Assembly (NCBI GenBank): GCA_030432175.1
Contig: JAUIHU010000071.1
Location: forward strand, 1-11,508
DNA: 11,508 nt
Reading direction: 5' to 3'
Source: Verrucomicrobiia bacterium
GTDB lineage: Bacteria; Verrucomicrobiota; Verrucomicrobiia; Limisphaerales; JAUIHU01
Part shown: positions 1 through 7,671 of the stretch, piece by piece
Position numbering within the stretch: the stretch's first letter is position 1
How the letters are laid out: every line of letters starts with the position of its first letter
Made by a program: the position numbers and the translations under genes
The notes under the pieces: generated by a model
The model's database searches: none
Told to the model about the DNA's origin: nothing
What the model saw: only the letters and a program-made list of their open reading frames with translations

Positions 1-3000
1 GACCATCCTTAACCGAAGTTAATCGACCAGCTTCGGAGTCATAACCGAATTCTGTCTTTTTCAAAACCACTGCGCCTTCTTTGAGTTCCATTGCAGTTCT
101 TCGATTCAGAGCATCATAAGTGTTCACTACCGAAAAACCATCCAGGCGGCCTCCAGAATATGACTCACTAAGAAGTTGTCCACCTGGACTATAGGACCTG
201 GTAGTCTTAATTCCATTCGAGATGACGTGAGTATTTTGTCCAAGTTTGTTGTAGCCTAGTGTGGATCCCGAGGTTGTCGTTAAGAGTTCGATATCAGCAC
301 CAGACGGATAGTCGATCATAAACAAATATCCACCCTTCGTGGTTGGCCCTCCTGACTCGAAGTCATATTTGTAAGTTGTTGTGACATCGGGATCTGTAGT
401 TCCTCCAAAAGTTCTTGATTTAAGGCGTCCGCCATTTGTGTATGAATACTCAATATAATCCCCGTTGGCATACTCTTTCTTATCTAAAGCGCCGTTATAC
501 TGGTTGAAAATCCACTCAGTTTCATCACCTGTTCCTGGGGAAGCTGGATTTCCGGAAAACGTTTGATAGGTCCACATCTTGGTTCTTCGCCCTTGGGAAT
601 CATATTGGTACTTAACCGGATAGGTTTGAGAACCATATTCAAATATTAACTGTCCTTTTTCATCGTATTTGAAAAAGCGATCGGTTCCATCAGTCAGCTC
701 AACGCTGGTCAACGCGCCAGAGCCATTGGTTGTGTCATAGGTGTTAATTGTCTGAAGCGATGGATTCATTCCAACGCTTGGAAAGATGGTGGTGACGAGT
801 TGATCTGCGTTGTTGTAAGTATAGGTAGTTTGACCATTTCGTGCATCAGTCACGCCAGTAACTCTTCCAAATCCGTCATACGAATAAGTTAATTTTGAGA
901 GCTGGGCTCCAGCAGAATCCTTCCGGGTTATTTCCTTCAAGCGACTGTATACATACTTATTTTCTTCCTGAGTCCCATCTGGGAAAGTGGTCGTTTCCAT
1001 CCGAACTCCTGAACCTTGATACTCCACCTCATATTCAGTGGGTTCAGAGCTCCCATTGACATAGGACCACTGTTTAAATCCAATTTCTGATGAGGGTTTA
1101 TCCAAAGTACGGATAGTTTGTTGCATGAGTTCCTCAGAAGAACTGCCAATTACCGAATAAACATTTTGTTTTTCCACGACATAAGTGGGGCCACTTCCAT
1201 TGTGCTGGTAATCAGCATAAACTGTCTCATATCGAGTGATCCTGTCCAAAGAACCAGCAGCATCATTCCTTGTGCCATTTCCATCGACATCCAAAGTCTC
1301 ATATTCCAGTTCACCTAGATTATCATATTCATAGATCATTTGAATTCCATCGGGGTCAGAAACCTTTATTCTTTGGTTTTTAGAGTTGTAGGTGGTTACA
1401 GTTTCCAAATTAGTGGTTCCGTCTTCATTCAATCGACTTTGAATGATAGCTCGTCCAGCTCCATCATAAACAGTTCTATAGACTTCATTGAGATTAGTTC
1501 CTTCGACACGCGTTGTTATTAAAACTTTTCGATCTTTTCCTGAAATAGTCTCAATGACCCATTCCTGATGCATAGGATTTACACCGGATCCTGAAACTTC
1601 TTCCAATGATCCATCAGCATAATAGTCTCGTGTGTTCGTGACCGTTCCTTCACTCCAAGGAACAACTTCGACACTGAGGCTTGAGTCGGTTTGGAACGGG
1701 TAGGTATTAGTTCCTCCTAGACTATTAACTGATGTTACCATATCCCCAAGTACATTGTAGGTAGCAGTGCTGAGGGTGACAGTGGTTGTTCCATCAGAAC
1801 GCTCTTCCCTGATTGAATTTCCAACGCTATTTAGCGTCGACTGTAAAGTAATTGTCCCCTCGGAACTGTAATTCATGGTTGTTGTTCGGAGCGGGTACGC
1901 ATCGTTGTAACTGGTCACAACACCATCAGCATCTGTTTGGGAAGCAAGTCCACAACAATCATAGGATTTCGAGGTAATCGTTCCATCATAGTGTGTAATA
2001 GAAGTTGGCCGATTGGAATCATCCAAGGTAAATTCTACTTGATCCACTAGGTTAGAAACCAAATTACCTCCAACGGTAACAACATTATAAGTTTGTTGCC
2101 GTTTAAGGCCTCCGTAGTCGTTATAATTCTTTCGATAAATCGTTCCTTCCTCTAAAGCTCCAGAACCTGAATTGAATTTCCCTTCCTCAGAAACTTCAGT
2201 GTACCAGTAATTCGTATCGCTCTCGTCTCTCGATACTTTTACTTTAGTTTCGTTGGCATGAATTTGAGAAGTAATTCTTCCTTTAAATGCGCCCGAAGTT
2301 GCGTAGGTGACTGTATTGACAATATTATCTGTGTCAGATGAGGAATAAGTTGGATTAGGATCAGGATGCTGAACAGTGGTTACAGAATTAGCTGTGTAGA
2401 TGTAGAATCGCTTAGAAACAGTTTTCCCCAAAATCGACTCAGTGATTGTCCTTGGGCGAGATTCCTGTGATCCATCATCTCCTGAGTGCCCAGTGTAGTC
2501 AAAATAGGTGACTTTACAGAGATTTGCAGTACCGGTCGGGGTTTGATCTTTCCAGGCGGAATATATGGAAGTGACTCGTCTTGATCCACTGCTCTCATAA
2601 TTGTAATCTTCCCAACCTCCGTTATGGCGTCGAACACTTTCAAGTAGAAAAGGTTCCGTTGATTGATATGAGAAAGTATTTTCTCGAGTTTCTGTCCCGG
2701 TCCCGTCAGTAGTTTTAGTCAGGCGGTACACATCAATATTATTGCTTGAGTATTTGGTATATTCATGCTGAATACGTGCGGAAGGGCTGCTTACACTCGA
2801 GTCATACCTCAAAACGTGACTAATGGTTTTTCCAGAGGTTGGGCTCGTGTACCAAAACCTTGTTTTAGCAGATGTATCTGTATCTGTTACTTCGACTCCC
2901 CCACCGCCTCCCTCATTGATATTAGTGTATTTATAAGTATTCTCAGGATTGATGCCAGTATTTAAGTACTCTTTGATTTGCAATTCATTTCCGCTAACTT

Positions 3001-4189
3001 TAATGAATTCAAACCTTTTGTATAGTGTGCCTGTAGGAACAAATAAACCGTCACCATCTTTGTTGAACCCACCCGGAACTCGACGATAAATCTTTAGCTC
3101 CGCAGTGTTTCCGGCTGATTTTCTGATGTCGATTAAACCACTAAGAGAGTTTACTTGGTAAACATCAACCGTGGAATCTCGAAATCGAACAAATTCTAAA
3201 TTAGCTAATGGGTTTCCAACTCTGAAATCATTGACTAAAGGATCTGTGTCTGTTGATAGGTCTGCAGAAAAAATAAGATCTCCTGCGGATCGATTATCAA
3301 AATCAACCCCAAGTGAGACAGTCGATTGAAAATACTTCAGGTTTGTGGAAGGGTTGTCTCCAGGATCAAGAGGGTTGATTACGGTTAAATCCTTGGTGTT
3401 TGTGTTAAACACATCGCCAAAAGTACCAATTTCACAATTTTCAACCTCACAAGAACCGCATGATTGCACAATAACCATGGCCTCATATTCACAACTACCA
3501 TCCTGCGCGATTATTGTAACCTTCCCGGGCGCATCCCCTGCTTTGAATTTTGCTTTAGAAGTGTTCGCAATTGGCACAATCTCACAACGAGAATCTGGCT
3601 CTTCAATACTCCAAACCACATTTGTCGAACCGCCAGGGACAGACAAGTTCAATTCTTCCCCCAAATTCACTTCCGCTATGTCTTGCCAGTCCGGCTTTTC
3701 AATAATAATTTCTTGTGTTCCTGCATGTGTTATTTTAACTGTATATACACTAGAACCGTTTCCAACAGGTATATCGTATCCATTAACAGAACCAAAGATT
3801 GCAATTGTATTACCTAGGGCATTTTTAAATGTCACTGTATATCCACAACCAGGATCTTTCATAATGATTCCACCTGAATAAAGTTCCTCTTGCGTTAATT
3901 CCAATCCATACACTTCTCCTATTTCTAATGTAGTCGAAGAAAAACCCGTAGTTATTTCCGGGTTTGATGTATTTTCGGTCGGGTATGCATAATCATCTGC
4001 AACTGATAAACTTAAATCATTAATCTCCAGGACAACCTTCCCTTCGCCAACTGGATTGGCGTGCCCATTACTTCCAAAAACTACTTTATTAAGCTGGAAT
4101 TGAGCTTCAATAAATTCTTCACCAAATGCGCTACCAGATAATACTGCAGCACATAAGACCAATGCGCTAATAAGTTTTAATTTTTTCAC
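1..4189 (-). CDS. RHS/YD-repeat secreted protein, 3' end outside window
   Basis: One minus-strand frame stays open from a GTG at 4187-4189 to the window edge (1396 codons, no stop). GTG is chosen because it opens a clear Sec signal peptide: KKLK n-region, hydrophobic LISALVLCAAVLSG, likely cleavage after AFG (residue 23). No Shine-Dalgarno is visible before it. Residues 24-260 look beta-rich and Ig-like and end in a Cys cluster (C244, C247, C252). A further beta domain follows to about 425, then a Gly run (427-431), then YD/RHS-type repeats from about 460 to the edge. Examples are YDCCGL near residue 744 followed by TDADGVVTSY, and a classic unit at Y1104-D1105 (YDGFGRVTGVTDARNGQTTY). RHS proteins form hollow beta shells that often enclose a C-terminal toxin or act in surface interactions; that C-terminus lies outside, so toxin activity is unknown. 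The gene starts 18 bases after the beta-helix gene, probably cotranscribed. Confidence 0.93.
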   Translation of the reverse strand, partial: MKKLKLISALVLCAAVLSGSAFGEEFIEAQFQLNKVVFGSNGHANPVGEGKVVLEINDLSLSVADDYAYPTENTSNPEITTGFSSTTLEIGEVYGLELTQEELYSGGIIMKDPGCGYTVTFKNALGNTIAIFGSVNGYDIPVGNGSSVYTVKITHAGTQEIIIEKPDWQDIAEVNLGEELNLSVPGGSTNVVWSIEEPDSRCEIVPIANTSKAKFKAGDAPGKVTIIAQDGSCEYEAMVIVQSCGSCEVENCEIGTFGDVFNTNTKDLTVINPLDPGDNPSTNLKYFQSTVSLGVDFDNRSAGDLIFSADLSTDTDPLVNDFRVGNPLANLEFVRFRDSTVDVYQVNSLSGLIDIRKSAGNTAELKIYRRVPGGFNKDGDGLFVPTGTLYKRFEFIKVSGNELQIKEYLNTGINPENTYKYTNINEGGGGGVEVTDTDTSAKTRFWYTSPTSGKTISHVLRYDSSVSSPSARIQHEYTKYSSNNIDVYRLTKTTDGTGTETRENTFSYQSTEPFLLESVRRHNGGWEDYNYESSGSRRVTSIYSAWKDQTPTGTANLCKVTYFDYTGHSGDDGSQESRPRTITESILGKTVSKRFYIYTANSVTTVQHPDPNPTYSSSDTDNIVNTVTYATSGAFKGRITSQIHANETKVKVSRDESDTNYWYTEVSEEGKFNSGSGALEEGTIYRKNYNDYGGLKRQQTYNVVTVGGNLVSNLVDQVEFTLDDSNRPTSITHYDGTITSKSYDCCGLASQTDADGVVTSYNDAYPLRTTTMNYSSEGTITLQSTLNSVGNSIREERSDGTTTVTLSTATYNVLGDMVTSVNSLGGTNTYPFQTDSSLSVEVVPWSEGTVTNTRDYYADGSLEEVSGSGVNPMHQEWVIETISGKDRKVLITTRVEGTNLNEVYRTVYDGAGRAIIQSRLNEDGTTNLETVTTYNSKNQRIKVSDPDGIQMIYEYDNLGELEYETLDVDGNGTRNDAAGSLDRITRYETVYADYQHNGSGPTYVVEKQNVYSVIGSSSEELMQQTIRTLDKPSSEIGFKQWSYVNGSSEPTEYEVEYQGSGVRMETTTFPDGTQEENKYVYSRLKEITRKDSAGAQLSKLTYSYDGFGRVTGVTDARNGQTTYTYNNADQLVTTIFPSVGMNPSLQTINTYDTTNGSGALTSVELTDGTDRFFKYDEKGQLIFEYGSQTYPVKYQYDSQGRRTKMWTYQTFSGNPASPGTGDETEWIFNQYNGALDKKEYANGDYIEYSYTNGGRLKSRTFGGTTDPDVTTTYKYDFESGGPTTKGGYLFMIDYPSGADIELLTTTSGSTLGYNKLGQNTHVISNGIKTTRSYSPGGQLLSESYSGGRLDGFSVVNTYDALNRRTAMELKEGAVVLKKTEFGYDSEAGRLTSVKDG

Positions 4190-4207
4190 AGAAATTTGTA
4201 TTTTAAC

Positions 4208-7200
4208 TTATTCAAGATTTGTAAAAACAATTACACTGTTGGAAAAAGTTGCAGTATTTTGCGATTCTTTCCAATCCGTTTCCCCTGAATCCAACACACC
4301 GTCTCCGTCGGCGTCTTCGAAAATATCTGCAATCCCATCCCCGTCATGATCGGCCAATGCTAGAAATTCTGCTTCTTCATCAACTGCTGTGTAATAAATC
4401 ACAGGATCCCAACCTGTTGAATCACATGAATTACTGGCATTCCTATTGACCTGAAAATAGATAATATCTCCGGCAGAGACCTGAACCGGTGAACTTGTTT
4501 CCATATCCACTCCAGATGAATTCGCTGGAACAGTCGTCCAGTCCAGCCCTGAAATTACAGAAGAGTTTTTTAGAATTCTAACTTTCACTCCATCTTCGTT
4601 TGGGCTCCCACTGCAATAGTTGTTATCTGAAACGCTGCCATTGATCATAATTTCTCCCGCGTAGGGGATTATGAATGATCTTGCTATGTCATGACTCTGA
4701 CCTGGGTGACCATTGTCGCCCCTTAAAAAACAGAAAGATTCTCCTGAAACCCCACCCCACCAGGAATTCCCTGATTGCCAGGTTAAAAACAAATCACCAG
4801 GAAGTCCTTGTAATGTACTTGTGTATTCGTATCGCCAAGGCCCCATGCTTGTGGTGGAGTAACCCTCGGATGCTCTGAAGTAATGATTGGTTGCAGGATA
4901 ATGATAGCCTATGTCAATTATCGAGTTTTGCTCTTTCTCATTTGTCACACTGGCAGTGAAGTGATACAGCCCTTCATCATCCGCATTACCTGACCCTTCA
5001 TTAATGAAATCATCTGAAGATTGGTAAAATTTCCCAAATGGTCCTTCTGAGTATTCGAATGTGGCAACTATCACATTCGATGAGCTTGCCCCAATAGTTT
5101 GCTGTCCAGATCCAATATAACCATTGTTGGAATGGCTCATATTTGCAAATGTTGTAGAGTTAAAAGTTACATTATCAAAGACATTATTATAAAAATACCA
5201 ATCACCTGAACCTGTTTGATTAAAACTGACTGACCCTGTGAAAAACAGATTATTCTCAACAAACATATCGCCCGTACCTGATAAGGAAATATCATCCACA
5301 TTTACAAACAGATTGTTTTTTAATGTTATCACTGAATCGCTGGCTCCTCCAAAGTTAGTTTCGCAATTATAAAATTCACAATTTGTAATAATTAGTGAAG
5401 TAGGCGACCAGCTTGTAGTGGTGTGAAGATGCCAAATGCTTCCCGCAGATTTATAAAATTTTGTAAAATTAAAATTTCCTTCTGGCTCATAAGAATATCC
5501 GTCCCAAAAGCCCATAAATCTCTCAGTTGTAATACTCTTAGATCCCAATTGCAAATTAGATTCCTGTACATTGTAATAATGAGTAATTACAACAGGATTG
5601 TTTATACTTCCTTGACTAAATATTTTGCTTCCTTCAAAAATTCGAATTCCTTCGTAGCCTCCTGTTGCAAGCACAACTCCTGGTAAAATTGTTAGATCAC
5701 TTGAGTCCAATCTTCGTTGAGTCGAAAGATAATCGATGACCGGGTAATGATAACCTAAATCCACATTCCCAATGTCTCGATCCGCTACCTGCCCCCATGT
5801 AGTATCTTCTGTAATGTCTGAGGTGATTTCAACTGGGGCAGAAGTAGTTCTCTTTCTAAGTTCTGCTACCAGGCTGACATCAATGGCATCGGTCCCATCG
5901 TCTTTATATGGACTTGTTGCAGGCAAATAGTAGTCTCCTGCTCCAACCGAGTCATACACACCACTGGAAGAACTCAGAATCACCGAATCCGTATTTGAAG
6001 GAGAGCCTGTCGCCGTTACTCCTGTTATGATCGAATTGGTTATACTCAAGGAATATGTATCGTATAGCGTTGTTCCTCCATCTACTGTGCAATTGACCAA
6101 ATTGGCGAATACTCCAGCGCTTGGAACTTGCTCAATTACAGTGGAGCCATTGTCGACCATCAGGCAATTTTCCACATTTAATGTTCCGCCATATTTTGCA
6201 ATTGGAGTGTCGTTACTGACAAATTGACAATTGATTACATCTAATGTTGATGCCCCAGTACTATCAGATTTTATCCCAATTTCAGCAAAACGGATGTGAA
6301 AATTTACTATTTGCGCATTTCCTGAAGTTGAATACCAAATTGCAGCCTCACTGCAATATCCTGAAGGGGATCCGGAGCTACCATTAATTTTTTCCCCAAT
6401 CGTGTTATCATCTTTTGCAGTGATCAGCACGGGTAAATACGTTTCGGCTTTATTGATTAAACTCCCAATAATGTAGAGGTAAGGTTTTGTTGATGGATTG
6501 TACTTAATGACGGTTCCTCCTTCGAAAGTGACCGATCCTATAAATAAAGTATCTGAAGTTACGTAATACGTTTCATTTCCACTAAAAGTAAAATCGCCAC
6601 CAGTAGAAAGAGTTGTATAGTCCAACACAAAACCTGGCTGCTCGTATGGGGAGTAAGAAGCCAATCGAATGGCTTCCCTCGGCAAAGAGGCCGTTGTGGA
6701 AGTGTTTAACTCGGGTAAGATCCTCGACGCTGTCTTTGGAAATTTTTCATTCAGGTTTAGCATTGCTCCAGTGTCTCCTTCCTGGAGGTCGTTCGGGCTC
6801 AAGGCATCGGGCAAGGTTTCTAAAATGGAGCGAACGTTGTAATACTCGACTGACTCAATGAGGGCGCTTCGGGCGCCATTGTTAATCCAGCGTTTGCCTA
6901 CTGGTGAAGATTCTTCAGTGGGAATGATTTCGTTTTGTTTGGCTGTGGCAACTGAGAAGGCTTTTCCACGGGGTAAAATCACATTTCCAAAGTTGAGGCG
7001 CTCATCAATCCAATCGGGTTCAGCCATTTGTTGGCGAAGATTGGGGTCAGTAACTTTATCCAGGACCGAGACCTTTTTCCCAGGAGTGGGAGTTTCATAA
7101 AACTCGGTCATTACTTCGAGTTTGGTGGATTCGGGGAGAAGCCCAAAGAGTTCGGGCGCGGGTGGGTTTTCGCGAAAGATGATGTCTTGCTCGAGTCCGG

Positions 7201-7480
7201 AGGTTCGGAAAGTGTAGAGCACATCGGCGTGGATGTTATCAAAGGCGTCTCGATAAATAATTTGGTTGGGTTCGAGTAACTCACCAACGGAGTGGTGAGT
7301 GGTGGCCAGGGTCACCATTTGTCCGGAGAGGGAGTCAAAGTAGCTGAGTCCCAGGACTGAAGATTTAAGGACTATGCCCTCGGGAGTATGGATTTCTACG
7401 GCTCCACGTTGATTGACATCAGGTTTAAAGAATACCTTTTGTTGGGCCTGGATGGCTTTGGCGCCGATCCGCTCATCCAA
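4208..7480 (-). CDS. Large beta-helix protein with Ca-binding C-terminus; 5' end doubtful
   Basis: 1090 residues if started at the TTG at 7478-7480. Residues 1-270 form a distinct domain (VEIHTPEGIVLKSSVLGLSYFD) of a kind I associate with proteins beside RHS genes in Verrucomicrobiota-like genomes (memory, unchecked). Residues about 285-500 and 610-790 have short N-rich strands such as LDVINCQFVSN, LNVENCLMVDNG and ITLKNNLFVNV, typical of right-handed parallel beta-helices. Two DLGYHYP/DIGYHYP motifs (D574 and D856) follow similar spacer modules. Residues about 890-1030 resemble a carbohydrate-binding beta-sandwich (VSAGDIIYFQVN, WDPVIYY). Residues 1044-1071 carry DHDGDG and DADGDG loops, a thrombospondin-type-3 or dockerin-like calcium site. 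No signal peptide, PEP-CTERM or type IX sorting tail is seen. An in-frame TAG at 7499-7501 blocks extension, the TTG lacks a ribosome site and no in-frame ATG comes before the conserved domain, so the 5' end is probably truncated or mutated. Likely extracellular adhesin or glycan-binding protein; no catalytic site recognised. Confidence 0.85.
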   Translation of the reverse strand: MDERIGAKAIQAQQKVFFKPDVNQRGAVEIHTPEGIVLKSSVLGLSYFDSLSGQMVTLATTHHSVGELLEPNQIIYRDAFDNIHADVLYTFRTSGLEQDIIFRENPPAPELFGLLPESTKLEVMTEFYETPTPGKKVSVLDKVTDPNLRQQMAEPDWIDERLNFGNVILPRGKAFSVATAKQNEIIPTEESSPVGKRWINNGARSALIESVEYYNVRSILETLPDALSPNDLQEGDTGAMLNLNEKFPKTASRILPELNTSTTASLPREAIRLASYSPYEQPGFVLDYTTLSTGGDFTFSGNETYYVTSDTLFIGSVTFEGGTVIKYNPSTKPYLYIIGSLINKAETYLPVLITAKDDNTIGEKINGSSGSPSGYCSEAAIWYSTSGNAQIVNFHIRFAEIGIKSDSTGASTLDVINCQFVSNDTPIAKYGGTLNVENCLMVDNGSTVIEQVPSAGVFANLVNCTVDGGTTLYDTYSLSITNSIITGVTATGSPSNTDSVILSSSSGVYDSVGAGDYYLPATSPYKDDGTDAIDVSLVAELRKRTTSAPVEITSDITEDTTWGQVADRDIGNVDLGYHYPVIDYLSTQRRLDSSDLTILPGVVLATGGYEGIRIFEGSKIFSQGSINNPVVITHYYNVQESNLQLGSKSITTERFMGFWDGYSYEPEGNFNFTKFYKSAGSIWHLHTTTSWSPTSLIITNCEFYNCETNFGGASDSVITLKNNLFVNVDDISLSGTGDMFVENNLFFTGSVSFNQTGSGDWYFYNNVFDNVTFNSTTFANMSHSNNGYIGSGQQTIGASSSNVIVATFEYSEGPFGKFYQSSDDFINEGSGNADDEGLYHFTASVTNEKEQNSIIDIGYHYPATNHYFRASEGYSTTSMGPWRYEYTSTLQGLPGDLFLTWQSGNSWWGGVSGESFCFLRGDNGHPGQSHDIARSFIIPYAGEIMINGSVSDNNYCSGSPNEDGVKVRILKNSSVISGLDWTTVPANSSGVDMETSSPVQVSAGDIIYFQVNRNASNSCDSTGWDPVIYYTAVDEEAEFLALADHDGDGIADIFEDADGDGVLDSGETDWKESQNTATFSNSVIVFTNLE

Positions 7481-7491
7481 TTCGATAATGG

Positions 7492-7523
7492 CCTGGCTCT
7501 ACTGGCCGAGCTGGGGCTCAGCG
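7492..7523. repeat. Direct repeat copy 1 with internal palindrome
   Basis: This 32-base unit matches 7600-7631 at 30 of 32 positions (differences at 7500 and 7504). It contains the imperfect stem GCCGAGC (7505-7511), loop TGGG, GCTCAGC (7516-7522), with one mismatch. An outer pair CCTGG (7492-7496) and CCAGG (7527-7531) encloses it. The structure resembles REP-like extragenic palindromes. Whether it recurs elsewhere in the genome cannot be seen from this window. Confidence 0.85.
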
Positions 7524-7599
7524 TTCCCAGGATACCACCCAACTTTAATCACACCCTGAAAGGAGGGAGGCTGTTTTATTGGTTCAGCCCACTTCAAAT

Positions 7600-7631
7600 C
7601 CTGGCTCCACTTGCCGAGCTGGGGCTCAGCG
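7600..7631. repeat. Direct repeat copy 2 with internal palindrome
   Basis: This is the second copy of the 32-base unit, exactly 108 bases from the first. It holds the same stem, GCCGAGC (7613-7619) and GCTCAGC (7624-7630). On the minus strand, in the frame of the downstream beta-helix gene, it reads AEPQLGKWSQ, whereas copy 1 reads AEPQLGQ, stop, SQ. A single base therefore separates Trp (TGG) from the TAG stop. Confidence 0.85.
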
Positions 7632-7646
7632 GTCCGGGGGAGCCAG
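7601..7646. repeat. Nested inverted repeat (46-base hairpin)
   Basis: A perfect 8-base inverted repeat, CTGGCTCC (7601-7608) and GGAGCCAG (7639-7646), encloses the inner 7-base stem of repeat copy 2, giving a two-tier hairpin in the transcript of either strand. It lies 26 bases past the stop of the FMO gene. No T-rich tract follows on the minus strand, so it is not a standard intrinsic terminator. It could still protect mRNA 3' ends, as REP hairpins are known to do. Confidence 0.7.
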
Positions 7647-7671
7647 AGGTTACTTGAACGATTTCTAAAAC

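Larger units (their letters stand above)
7481..7671. other. Repeat-filled intergenic stretch
   Basis: This 191-base gap between the FMO gene and the beta-helix gene is mostly taken up by the two repeat units. I see no convincing promoter. The minus-strand frame that leads into the beta-helix gene is open from 7672 down to the TAG at 7499-7501 and reads protein-like (for example AEPIKQPPSFQGVIKVGWYP). It may therefore be former coding sequence or an element that happens to be open. The G+C content is higher than in most of the flanking beta-helix gene. Confidence 0.6.

Noticed and set aside
2380..2643. Minus-strand 87-codon open frame
   Set aside because: It is an out-of-frame reading inside the RHS gene; the main frame runs through this stretch unbroken.
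3345..3881. Plus-strand 178-codon open frame
   Set aside because: It lies wholly inside the RHS gene, whose minus-strand frame has a signal peptide and family motifs. The plus-strand product looks like no known protein.
4128..4189. Lipoprotein signal peptide on the RHS protein because of Cys13
   Set aside because: The residues before the Cys (ALVL) do not fit a lipobox and the Cys is mid-helix. Cleavage after AFG by signal peptidase I fits better.
7492..7631. CRISPR-type repeats
   Set aside because: There are only two copies and one 76-base interval, no cas genes are present, and the repeats have the nested stems of an extragenic palindrome.
7601..7646. Intrinsic terminator for the redox cassette
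   Set aside because: The hairpin is strong, but the bases after it on the minus strand (GATTTGAAG) lack a T tract, so I list it as an inverted repeat only.
7388..7657. Plus-strand 89-codon open frame containing AELGLS twice
   Set aside because: The repeated peptide is simply the translation of the two DNA repeats, and more than a third of the frame overlaps the beta-helix gene on the other strand. There is no ribosome site or recognisable family.
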